This document shows, piece after piece, positions 1 to 6,185 of a DNA stretch of 8,189 nt. Below the pieces are notes generated by a model. That model worked only from the letters and a program-made list of their open reading frames with translations. It was not told the DNA's origin and made no database searches. Source of the stretch: Thermoplasmatota archaeon. GTDB taxonomy: Archaea; Thermoplasmatota; Penumbrarchaeia; Penumbrarchaeales; Penumbrarchaeaceae. The stretch is taken from contig JAFGJI010000043.1 in NCBI GenBank assembly GCA_016929175.1, positions 1 through 8,189 of the forward strand, read 5' to 3'. Within the stretch, counting starts at the first letter, position 1; every line of letters starts with the position of its first letter. The translations under genes and the position numbers were made by a program.

Positions 1-1
1 G

Positions 2-244
2 GAGGGGGGGAAGGAACCAGGCCCTCAAGGGATCGCATTGCTGATAGAACAGGCCAGGGATAACAATATCACGGTGGTATTCGTCGAACCCCAGTTCGAC
101 ACCTCGACCGCAGGTCAGATCGCTGATGCCATCGGCGGCAAGGTGGTGGCGGTCAACCCTCTGGCCATGGATTACACGGATAATATCCTGAAGGTGACCG
201 AAGATCTGGTGGAAGGCTTCAAGATAAAGGAGAGCGATCGGTAA
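2..244 (+). CDS. Metal ABC transporter substrate-binding protein (ZnuA/TroA family), C-terminal fragment
   Basis: Partial gene: the reading frame is open from base 2 at the window edge, so only about the last 80 residues are present. The fragment begins with an E-G-G-K-E-P-G-P segment, which matches the E-G-K-E-P-S/T-P region opening the last lobe of ZnuA/TroA-type binding proteins. It then has the hallmark VVFVEPQF strand and an IADAIGGKVV helix-strand, and ends in a short amphipathic helix. Family members capture Zn2+ or Mn2+ outside the membrane and deliver it to a membrane permease. The usual His ligands lie upstream of the window, so the metal cannot be read here. The segment VNPLAMDY carries Asn-Pro-Leu where many relatives have Asp-Pro-Leu. 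The ATPase and permease genes follow immediately, 7 bases downstream, which strongly supports the call. A signal peptide or lipobox cannot be assessed. Confidence 0.85.
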   Translation, partial: EGGKEPGPQGIALLIEQARDNNITVVFVEPQFDTSTAGQIADAIGGKVVAVNPLAMDYTDNILKVTEDLVEGFKIKESDR

Positions 245-251
245 GAGGAGA

Positions 252-1022
252 GTGGTGCCGATAAAGAAGAAGGAGCTTGCGCTGGAGATAGAGAACCTTT
301 CCGCAGGATACGACGGAGAATTGATCATCCTGGATATCGACCTCAGGGTCGAGCACGGCGAGTTCTTCGGATTGATAGGTCCCAATGGCGGTGGCAAATC
401 CACCCTCCTGAAGGCAATACTCGGATTGATACCGCCGGCAAAGGGGACGATCCGGGTGTACGGGAAGGAGCCATCGGTGGGGAGAAGGTATATCGGTTAC
501 GTCCCCCAGTATGCAACCTTCGACAAGGATTTCCCGATAACGGTCCAGAATGTGGTCATGATGGGAAGGAGGAGGCACAAGGGTATCAAACCCTGGTATT
601 CAAGAAAGGACCTGGAAGTGGTGAAGGATTCCCTCTCGAAGGTAGGTATGCTTGAATACATGAACAGGCACATCAATGCCCTCTCCGGAGGGCAGAAACA
701 GAGGGTGTTCATAGCACGGGCCCTTGCTTCGCAGCCGAGGATGCTGCTTCTCGATGAGCCCACTGCTTCGGTCGATGCTCCGATCGAGGAATCCATCTAC
801 AAGCTCCTGTCCGAGCTCAACAGGGACATGACGATAGTCCTCGTCACCCACGACATCGGCATCATCTCCTCCAATGTGGGGACGGTTGCATGCCTCAACA
901 GGCACCTCTTCACGAACAATGATCAGACCATCTCTGCGGATATGCTCGAGGAAGCGTACCAGTGTCCCGTGGACCTGATCGCCCACGGCGTCCCCCACAG
1001 GGTGCTGCGCCCTCATCGGTGA
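252..1022 (+). CDS. znuC: Metal (zinc/manganese-type) ABC transporter ATP-binding protein
   Basis: Cytoplasmic ATPase of the metal importer encoded with the genes on either side; 256 residues, normal for the family. Motifs in order: Walker A GPNGGGKST (about 43-51), Q-loop GYVPQ (Gln86), signature LSGGQKQR (144-151), Walker B MLLLDEP (164-170), D-loop with Asp175, and the switch His200 in VTHD. The C-terminus has CPVDLIAHGVPHRVL, a tail seen in many ATPases of zinc/manganese importers and rich in His and Cys (C238, H245, H249, H255). The start is a GTG. Two consecutive GTG codons (252 and 255) follow the GAGGAG Shine-Dalgarno at 245-250, and the second has the better spacing, so the true start may be one codon later. 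The metal-transport role is clear from motifs and neighbours; the symbol reflects the family, since zinc versus manganese is not resolved. Confidence 0.93.
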   Translation: MVPIKKKELALEIENLSAGYDGELIILDIDLRVEHGEFFGLIGPNGGGKSTLLKAILGLIPPAKGTIRVYGKEPSVGRRYIGYVPQYATFDKDFPITVQNVVMMGRRRHKGIKPWYSRKDLEVVKDSLSKVGMLEYMNRHINALSGGQKQRVFIARALASQPRMLLLDEPTASVDAPIEESIYKLLSELNRDMTIVLVTHDIGIISSNVGTVACLNRHLFTNNDQTISADMLEEAYQCPVDLIAHGVPHRVLRPHR

Positions 1023-1038
1023 CAGGAGGAGAGGAAAG

Positions 1039-1905
1039 ATGCTTGATATGGTGGAATATCTCGATGTTCCTTTCGTTCAGAGGATGCTTCTCGCAGGCAT
1101 CCTCGCCTCACTGGCCTGCGGTGTCATAGGGACCCTTGTTGTTGTCAGGAGGAAGGTCTTTCTGGCCGGGGGGATATCCCACACTTCCTTCGGCGGTATC
1201 GGCTTTGCCTATTACATGCAGCATCTCGGTCTGACCTGGTTCGATCCGATGCTTGGAGCCGTCCTGTTCGCGATCGGGGCAGCCCTCCTGCTCGGCTCCG
1301 AACCGTTCAAGAAACGATACAGGGAGGATTCCACCATTGGGGCCCTCTGGGTGATCGGGATGGCCGTGGGGGTGCTTCTGATAAACCTCGTGGACCACAA
1401 TAGAATAAGGGTCCTCTCCTTCGAGGCGATACTGTTCGGGAACATACTCCTCACATCAACATCGGACATCATCATCATTGGGATCATAATGTCGGTGATA
1501 TTCCTGTTCATTCTTTTGTTCTTCAAGGATATCGAGATCCTTGCCTTCGACGAGGAATACGCAAAGATAACAGGGGTCAGGGTAACCCTTCTGAACACGG
1601 CCATCCTGATATTGACTGGCCTCACGGTCACTCTCCTGATAAAGATCGTCGGTGTTGTCCTGGTACTTGCCATGCTGGCGATACCGGCGGCTATCTCCAA
1701 TCTCTTTACCAAAAGGCTGTCGACCATGATGGTGGCCGCTTCGGTACTTGGTCTGCTCCTGACCACTGCGGGAAACCTAATCTCCATCGAACTCGATACT
1801 CCGCCGGGGGCCACGATCGTCGTGTTGATGGGTGTTGCTTATACCCTCTTCCTTATGGGTAAATCGATTTATATCAAGATACTCTCATTTCGAGCAGGGA
1901 CATGA
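1039..1905 (+). CDS. znuB: Metal (zinc/manganese-type) ABC transporter permease, ABC-3 family
   Basis: Integral membrane permease, 288 residues, the channel half of the importer. Very hydrophobic, with about eight membrane segments, for example around residues 14-36, 72-85, 101-117, 142-161, 187-210 and 230-250. Family landmarks are visible: GGISHTSFGGIG (44-55), matching the conserved G-x-x-x-SH segment of ABC-3 permeases, the loop FDEEYAKITGV (170-180) that contacts the ATPase, and DTPPGATIVVL (253-263) near the end. The ATG at 1039 follows an AGGAGGAGAGG-type ribosome site; an ATG at 1048 is a weaker alternative. Only 16 bases separate it from the ATPase gene, so the two are almost certainly cotranscribed. 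Manganese or iron transport by close relatives is possible; the sequence does not settle the substrate. Confidence 0.92.
   Translation: MLDMVEYLDVPFVQRMLLAGILASLACGVIGTLVVVRRKVFLAGGISHTSFGGIGFAYYMQHLGLTWFDPMLGAVLFAIGAALLLGSEPFKKRYREDSTIGALWVIGMAVGVLLINLVDHNRIRVLSFEAILFGNILLTSTSDIIIIGIIMSVIFLFILLFFKDIEILAFDEEYAKITGVRVTLLNTAILILTGLTVTLLIKIVGVVLVLAMLAIPAAISNLFTKRLSTMMVAASVLGLLLTTAGNLISIELDTPPGATIVVLMGVAYTLFLMGKSIYIKILSFRAGT
1865..1876 (+). promoter_or_regulatory. Possible internal BRE/TATA promoter for the redox pair
   Basis: An A-rich stretch (AAATCG) followed by TTTATATC lies at the 3' end of the permease gene. Placing transcription start about 25 bases downstream, near 1897, would give a leader of about 29 bases containing the AGGAAGG ribosome site of the glutaredoxin gene. 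This would allow the redox genes to be expressed apart from the transporter. It sits inside coding sequence and could be chance. Confidence 0.28.
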
Positions 1906-1925
1906 TCCCGAGGAAGGTATGACCC

Positions 1926-2216
1926 ATGTACGAGCTAGAGAGAGTTGAGGGAGATAACCGGGGCGATGTCAGGCTCTATGCCATCAGCACCTGCGTCTGG
2001 TGCAGGAGGACCAAGAAGCTACTCGAGGACCTCGGGGTCGGTTACAGCTACGTCTTCGTGGACCTGCTCGACCGCGATCCCCGTAGCGAAGTGGAAGCCG
2101 AGGTCATGAAGTGGAACCCAAGGTGCTCCTTCCCCACAATGGTAATAGATAACAAGAGATGCATAGTCGGGTTCCAGGAGGAAGAGATCAGGGAGGCCCT
2201 TACATATGGTGGATAA
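1926..2216 (+). CDS. Glutaredoxin-family thiol-disulfide protein
   Basis: Small cytoplasmic thioredoxin-fold protein, 96 residues. The core begins near residue 14 with the strand DVRLYAIS, then the active site C23-V-W-C26 at the start of a basic helix (RRTKKLLEDLG). The cis-proline loop is SFPTMVID (Pro70) and the end is the GFQEEEIREAL helix typical of glutaredoxin/NrdH proteins. Two further cysteines, C67 just before the cis-proline loop and C79, are less usual. Start: ATG at 1926, seven bases after AGGAAGGT. The gene begins 20 bases after the permease and its last 11 bases overlap the start of the disulfide reductase gene, so translation is probably coupled. The likely role, by context, is electron acceptor of that reductase, then donor to cellular disulfides such as ribonucleotide reductase. 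Physical partnership is inference. Confidence 0.9.
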   Translation: MYELERVEGDNRGDVRLYAISTCVWCRRTKKLLEDLGVGYSYVFVDLLDRDPRSEVEAEVMKWNPRCSFPTMVIDNKRCIVGFQEEEIREALTYGG

Positions 2217-2739
2217 TATAAGGGTGACATCGGAGAAGGTCGAGGGTCTTTACCGGAAGCTTGACAGGGATGCCAGGAATGCGGGCTACAACCTGAATCC
2301 GGATACCGCATTCACCAGGGAGCTTGTGGAGGGTTTGCTGGTCAACGAAAAACGCTATGGCTACTGGGCGTGCCCATGCAGAGTAGCCGAGGGGGATATC
2401 GAAAAGGACCGCGACATCGTCTGCCCCTGCGATTATCGCGACCCTGACCTGGCGGAGTTCGGGTCCTGCTTCTGCGCTCTGTATGTTGATGACGAGATAA
2501 AAAATGGAAATAAGAAGGCACGTTCCATCCCGGAGAGAAGACCCGATAGAGAGACCCGGGAGCATGCCAGTAAGGAGAAGGAAGAAGCAATAACGAGGCC
2601 GCAGGAGGCCGGTTCCTTCAAACCCCGCCTTCCGGTATGGAGATGCACCGTGTGCGGATATCTTGCGGCCCGTGAGGAGCCCCCACTGGTCTGTCCGATA
2701 TGCAAGGCGAAAAAGGACCGCTTCGAAAGATTCTTGTGA
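2206..2739 (+). CDS. Ferredoxin:disulfide reductase (FTR catalytic domain fused to rubredoxin)
   Basis: Cytoplasmic iron-sulfur disulfide reductase, 177 residues. Residues about 8-98 form the ferredoxin:thioredoxin reductase catalytic domain: C56-P-C58, C73-P-C75 (in CPCDYRDPD) and C88-F-C90, the six cysteines that bind the [4Fe-4S] cluster and form the redox disulfide. Spacing is CPC-X14-CPC-X12-CFC, unlike the plant pattern CPC-X16-CPC-X8-CHC, and Phe89 replaces the His. A highly charged linker (about 99-137) leads to a rubredoxin-like domain, WRCTVCGY...CPICK (C147, C150, C163, C166), which would bind one iron. The same fusion is known from a Methanosarcina acetivorans ferredoxin:disulfide reductase, where rubredoxin is thought to pass electrons to the cluster. 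A GGGAGG site nine bases upstream, inside the glutaredoxin gene, supports the ATG start. No second FTR subunit is nearby, as expected for this type. Confidence 0.92.
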   Translation: MVDNIRVTSEKVEGLYRKLDRDARNAGYNLNPDTAFTRELVEGLLVNEKRYGYWACPCRVAEGDIEKDRDIVCPCDYRDPDLAEFGSCFCALYVDDEIKNGNKKARSIPERRPDRETREHASKEKEEAITRPQEAGSFKPRLPVWRCTVCGYLAAREEPPLVCPICKAKKDRFERFL

Positions 2740-2772
2740 AAAAGTGATTGTTAACAGTAAGGTTCTTTTTCA
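2733..2772 (+). repeat. Hairpin repeat, copy 1 (probable terminator of the redox operon)
   Basis: A 40-base sequence nearly identical to 2875-2914 (single mismatch, T at 2752 versus C at 2894). It covers the last two codons and the stop of the reductase gene. Arms TGAAAAAG (2737-2744) and CTTTTTCA (2765-2772) form an 8-bp stem around a 20-base loop. In this copy the outer pairs are lost because bases after 2772 differ from copy 2. The T5 run at 2766-2770 could terminate plus-strand transcripts. Confidence 0.8.
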
Positions 2773-2835
2773 AATTCCATATGACCTGTAACTTCCTCCC
2801 GTCGATCATTCATCGAAACGCAAGTTCCACATCCA

Positions 2836-2871
2836 GCCAAATTAGACCGTCAATTAAGATCCTCATTTGGC
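2836..2871. repeat. Inverted repeat inside the convergent gap
   Basis: GCCAAAT (2836-2842) pairs perfectly with ATTTGGC (2865-2871) across 22 bases. A smaller 5-bp hairpin, TCGAT/ATCGA, lies at 2802-2816. Both sit between the two copies of the hairpin repeat, so the whole 2733-2919 stretch is rich in potential secondary structure. Individually these stems are short enough to be chance. Confidence 0.4.
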
Positions 2872-2873
2872 GG

Positions 2874-2919
2874 ACTTGTGAAAAAGTGATTGTCAACAGT
2901 AAGGTTCTTTTTCACAAGT
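2874..2919. repeat. Hairpin repeat, copy 2 (13-bp stem, possible bidirectional terminator)
   Basis: Second copy of the repeat at 2733-2772. Here the arms ACTTGTGAAAAAG (2874-2886) and CTTTTTCACAAGT (2907-2919) are perfectly complementary over 13 bp around a 20-base loop. Each strand carries a T5 run in its 3' arm, so the structure could stop transcription from either direction. It lies between converging genes, where such a site would be useful. Confidence 0.75.
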
Positions 2920-2925
2920 GTACAT

Positions 2926-2954
2926 AAAAAAAGGGAGAGGGAAAACCCTCTCCC
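2926..2954 (-). terminator. Intrinsic-type terminator of the surface-protein gene
   Basis: Read on the minus strand, GGGAGAGGG (2954-2946), a TTTT loop and CCCTCTCCC (2941-2933) form a perfect 9-bp, GC-rich stem followed directly by seven T (2932-2926). It starts 25 bases after the stop codon of the PKD/CARDB gene. The arrangement is exactly that of a bacterial Rho-independent terminator. In archaea a T-run alone can be enough, so a strong stem plus T-run is a confident termination site. Confidence 0.85.
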
Positions 2955-2979
2955 GCTCTGTAGAGATATCACCGCCAGT

Positions 2980-5892
2980 TCAGGCGTTGCGCTTCTCCCA
3001 CCATCTCTGGACGGGTTCGTATCCCCACTCGCCCCTTGTGTACTTCATGTATACGACATATCCGACAAGGATGACCGCAAGGACGATCAGCAGGTACCAC
3101 CATTCGAACCATCCATCGTTTTCCTTGACGGATATCTGTGTCTCGAGCTTGTTGTTCTCCTCGTTCATCTCGGCTATGTCGCCGTTGAAGTCCACATAGA
3201 CCGTTACGGTGTGCGACCCTTTGCTCTTGGGTTCGAAGGAGAAGTTGAAGTAGTGTGTCACTCCGGGTTCCAGGGCTGCGGTTATGATCTCTTCCTTCAG
3301 CTTGCCCTCGCCGTCCCAGCTGACCCTGAGGGTCCATGTATCATTCACCTTGACGGTCCCGTCGTTGGAATAGGCGATGGAGACCTTTGCCTTCTCGCCC
3401 CTGCGGAGGTCTGTCTCCTTGGGGTCCGTGAAGGTGAGGCTCTTCACCTGAAGGTCCGGTCCGCTGACAAGAAGGACCTTTTCCGCCCATCCCTCCAGGC
3501 CGGACATGTCCTTGACGGACAGGTTGATTATGTAGGTCCCTGGCTTCGTGAAGGTGTAGTTGAATACCTTCTCATTGCCTATCTCCTCCTGGACCGTCCA
3601 GTTCTCATCCTCTCCTCTTCTGTACCATGTCCATGCAACGATGTCATCCTTGAGGTTCCCGGTGGTCCTTGGATCGTATGACTGGGTTGCGTTCATCTCG
3701 ACCACATCACCCTGGTCCACGTCGGAGAATGGTTTTATGACGGCCATGGGCTTGGTGGTATCCGAGACGACCACCGTGCTCGAGTTCAGAAGCTCGATCT
3801 CGTTCCCGACAGCGTCAACGACCCTGAGGGTGACATTGAACTCACCGGGGTCGGAGAACTGGTGCTCCACGACCTCGCCGTTGACGGATTTCGTCCCGTC
3901 CGAGAACGTCCAGACCCAGTCGACTATCTCGCCTTCTCCGTCATCGGCGCTCGATGCGTTGAACACGATCAGTTCATCCTCATCGGTCACGTATTTCCCG
4001 TTCTCCATGGTGACGTTCTCCTTGCTCTCCTTGTAGATGAGCGTGTAGTCCTCGATGGTAGGGGCTTTGCCGTCAGGCATGAGGCCGATCCAATCGACAT
4101 TGGACAACAGCATCGAGGTGTCCTTCACCTGAAGCGTGATGTTGTGGAATCCGTCCTTGTGGGCAGTGAACTGGAAGGTTATCTCCTTCATCTCGGTCAG
4201 GTCGATGTCCGATCTGGCCACGAACTTCTCATCATCATCGTCCCATATCTTGATGTTGTCTGGGAGGCCGCCCCAGATGTAGCTTTCGATGCTTCCCACG
4301 GTATCAAAGGAATTCTTTCCGGTGAGGGTGATGTTCTCGTTCAATTTGACCGTGTAGTTCTTCGGTTCGACCATGTAGAATTCATAGGAGTTCACGAAGC
4401 CGAGGACCGCTTCGGGGGCCTTCTTCACCTTGGCATTGAACTCGATAGGCTCGTAGACCCTCAGTTTGGAGGAGTTGTCGTCGATGAACTCGGCCTTGTC
4501 GCCAAAGTCCCCGAGGATCTCGTACCCCGCCGGAAGGATGATGTCAACGACCTCTGCATCGAGCACGGCGAATATCTCCACTCTGATATCGTCCTTGCCG
4601 ACCTTGATGTTCAGCTCTGAAGAGTAGTGCGTGGTCATCGTGATGACCGGGTTCACACCCTCCGTGGAGTCCCCTTCAAGCATCTGGACCTCGACCATGT
4701 AACTCTCGTCCTCAGCGGTGTAGAACTCATTGTTGACCTTGAGGAAGCTTTCCGTGTTGAGGTATGTTGGTCCCGCCTTCTTGACCTCCATCCTGGTATC
4801 GTTGACCTCGTCACCATCGACCCGGAGCCAGTCTGCGGTGAACGGTGTTCCAGCGATCTGCATCCTGGGCGTCCCGAAATCATTCAGGGTCCCGAAGAGC
4901 CTGGAGTTGCCGTCAAGGGTCCACACGGTGGAAATGAGAGGGTTCTTGATATCAGCTGCCAGGTTCACGGTGGTCACCTTTCCCTCCTCGTTGGTGATCT
5001 TCGCCATCTCGAAGACCTCGCCATCGGGTTTGTAGTATGTGTTGCTTTCGAGGTCGATGTCCTCAACGAGCAGAGGCTCATAGCCCTGGGCCTCGATCAG
5101 AATATCGAAGATGGACCCATAGAGAGGAAGCGATATTGCACCCTCGAAATCCCTGCTTACAGGGACAATGTGTCCATTGTTCTGGTCCCATACGGTCACG
5201 TCTATACCGGGTATGTTCACGGAGCCGTTCATCACAAGACCGATGATCATGTAGGAGTTCTCCGGGGCCGCCGGTCTTCCGACCAGGGGGGCCTCGAGGT
5301 CCATGGTCCCGTTGAGGATGAACGAATGGCTGTAGGTGACCTTGTTCTTGGAAAAGACGATCATATGGAGTGCCTCTTCCTGGGGTCCGGATATGTTCGC
5401 ATATCCCTTTGGTGTCGTCGCTTCGGTAAGATGTATGCCGCCATCTCCGAAGAGATGGACCTTTGCGTCCTCGACATCATCTCCGTTGAAGGTGACATGG
5501 ACCCTCGCCATTGCATCGATCCCTATTATATTGAGCCTTATCTGATGAACATTGTCATCATTATCAGCGGTAAGCTTGTAGACCATCTTCGCTGTATCCT
5601 GCGGGGTGAAACCCTCCGCCGAGGCATAGACCTGGTATGAACCAGGTATCACATCGGCCTCGTACCTGAGGTCGCCAGGATCCCAGTCCAGGTCGTATCT
5701 GGATCCGGTGTGGACGTTCACACAGTAGACCGTTGCATCGTTGATCGTTCCAAGAAGATTGTCCCTTACGACAACTTTCAGGTTAGCCATTCCCTCTGCC
5801 GAAGCGCCCGCGGGAACCACGAATACGCCCGCGAGGGCCAAAGTGAGCATCAGCAGGATGCCCGTCACCTTGCTTCGCGCCATGCTTGACAT
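2980..5892 (-). CDS. Secreted, membrane-anchored surface protein with PKD and CARDB domains
   Basis: A 970-residue extracellular protein, type I topology. An N-terminal signal peptide (basic MARSK, hydrophobic 10-25, likely cut after AGASA near 32) precedes a carboxypeptidase-regulatory-like beta domain (about 37-110). Further beta-rich segments (about 115-290) and an unassigned region (about 300-500) follow. PKD-like domains lie near 505-597, 612-710 and 713-810; the middle one has the classic WTFSDGT. A CARDB domain spans about 812-922. One membrane helix (about 931-949) and a short basic tail end it. By eye there are 18 Asn-X-Ser/Thr sequons, fitting heavy N-glycosylation, and a single cysteine (C57) in the mature part. 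Start: ATG at 5892, six bases after GGAGGA; the ATG at 5883 is less well placed. PKD and CARDB folds usually serve adhesion or envelope assembly. No enzyme motif seen; specific function unknown. Confidence 0.88.
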   Translation of the reverse strand: MSSMARSKVTGILLMLTLALAGVFVVPAGASAEGMANLKVVVRDNLLGTINDATVYCVNVHTGSRYDLDWDPGDLRYEADVIPGSYQVYASAEGFTPQDTAKMVYKLTADNDDNVHQIRLNIIGIDAMARVHVTFNGDDVEDAKVHLFGDGGIHLTEATTPKGYANISGPQEEALHMIVFSKNKVTYSHSFILNGTMDLEAPLVGRPAAPENSYMIIGLVMNGSVNIPGIDVTVWDQNNGHIVPVSRDFEGAISLPLYGSIFDILIEAQGYEPLLVEDIDLESNTYYKPDGEVFEMAKITNEEGKVTTVNLAADIKNPLISTVWTLDGNSRLFGTLNDFGTPRMQIAGTPFTADWLRVDGDEVNDTRMEVKKAGPTYLNTESFLKVNNEFYTAEDESYMVEVQMLEGDSTEGVNPVITMTTHYSSELNIKVGKDDIRVEIFAVLDAEVVDIILPAGYEILGDFGDKAEFIDDNSSKLRVYEPIEFNAKVKKAPEAVLGFVNSYEFYMVEPKNYTVKLNENITLTGKNSFDTVGSIESYIWGGLPDNIKIWDDDDEKFVARSDIDLTEMKEITFQFTAHKDGFHNITLQVKDTSMLLSNVDWIGLMPDGKAPTIEDYTLIYKESKENVTMENGKYVTDEDELIVFNASSADDGEGEIVDWVWTFSDGTKSVNGEVVEHQFSDPGEFNVTLRVVDAVGNEIELLNSSTVVVSDTTKPMAVIKPFSDVDQGDVVEMNATQSYDPRTTGNLKDDIVAWTWYRRGEDENWTVQEEIGNEKVFNYTFTKPGTYIINLSVKDMSGLEGWAEKVLLVSGPDLQVKSLTFTDPKETDLRRGEKAKVSIAYSNDGTVKVNDTWTLRVSWDGEGKLKEEIITAALEPGVTHYFNFSFEPKSKGSHTVTVYVDFNGDIAEMNEENNKLETQISVKENDGWFEWWYLLIVLAVILVGYVVYMKYTRGEWGYEPVQRWWEKRNA

Positions 5893-5898
5893 CAGATG

Positions 5899-5904
5899 TC
5901 CTCC
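5899..5904 (-). promoter_or_regulatory. Ribosome binding site that fixes the surface-protein start
   Basis: GGAGGA on the minus strand, six bases before the ATG at 5892. It decides in favour of this start over the in-frame ATG nine bases downstream. Confidence 0.8.
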
Positions 5905-5960
5905 GAATTCACGTCCGAAATATACCAGGTACTAGCTGGCTTTTGCCCCAATAGGCTTTT

Positions 5961-5978
5961 CTTATATAGCTATTTCGT
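5961..5978 (-). promoter_or_regulatory. Proximal BRE/TATA promoter of the surface-protein gene
   Basis: On the minus strand CGAAAT (BRE-like) is followed by AGCTATATAAG (5971-5961). A start about 25 bases downstream, near 5939, would give a leader of roughly 45 bases ending in the GGAGGA site. Spacing and sequence fit the archaeal consensus; the start site itself is inferred. Confidence 0.55.
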
Positions 5979-5979
5979 G

Positions 5980-6010
5980 ATTGGCCCACAGGGTTGCTCT
6001 GGCGGCCAAT
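5980..6010. promoter_or_regulatory. Inverted repeat between two TATA boxes, possible operator
   Basis: ATTGGCC (5980-5986) and GGCCAAT (6004-6010) are perfect 7-bp arms 17 bases apart. The site lies just upstream of the proximal BRE/TATA and just downstream of the start predicted for the distal TATA, a place where a dimeric regulator could act on both. No regulator is encoded in the window. Confidence 0.35.
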
Positions 6011-6046
6011 ATGTCCGTCAGAGTGAAAACCCTTTAACGATTCCTC

Positions 6047-6055
6047 TTATATAAA
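6047..6055 (-). promoter_or_regulatory. Distal TATA-like box
   Basis: TTTATATAA on the minus strand, about 155 bases before the surface-protein start, would give a leader of roughly 130 bases. It lacks a good BRE. The core TTATATAA is symmetric, so it could also be read on the plus strand, where it would run into antisense of lon. Confidence 0.35.
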
Positions 6056-6168
6056 CTCGACCCTCATTGAAGCGCTTTAGAGTGTATTATCCACAATGCT
6101 CAATGTACATTAAAGGCTCCTTTTCAGAAACGAACAATGATACAGCAAGGGGAAGGCTGAGCATACCC

Positions 6169-6185
6169 GGGAACCGACCGGTCCC
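6169..6185 (-). terminator. Weak hairpin after lon
   Basis: GGGACC and GG(T)TCCC arms, six pairs with one bulged base and a four-base loop, start three bases past the lon stop on the minus strand. No T-run follows closely, so termination here is uncertain. Confidence 0.25.

Noticed and set aside
1212..1814. 200-residue minus-strand open frame over the permease gene
   Set aside because: Shadow of the permease; Ser/Arg/Met-rich low-complexity composition typical of antisense of membrane-protein codons.
2733..2919. CRISPR-like or attachment-site interpretation of the two direct repeats
   Set aside because: Only two copies, about 100 bases apart, no further spacers, no cas or integrase gene; the copies are hairpins with T-runs, which fits termination better.
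2890..3681. 263-residue plus-strand open frame starting inside hairpin copy 2
   Set aside because: It reads through the hairpin and terminator into antisense of the surface-protein C-terminus, with no recognisable protein features.
3862..5640. Two long open frames on the plus strand (3862-4620 and 4627-5640), opposite the surface-protein gene
   Set aside because: They mirror the codon pattern of the minus-strand gene, show no domain or signal, and lack ribosome sites; the opposite strand encodes clear PKD and CARDB domains.
5925..5939. Short inverted repeat CCAG/CTGG near the predicted start of the surface-protein transcript
   Set aside because: Only four-base arms; too weak to call an operator.
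6102..6111. Perfect 10-base palindrome AATGTACATT in the intergenic region
   Set aside because: Several perfect 10-base palindromes are expected by chance in a window this size; no second copy in the gap.
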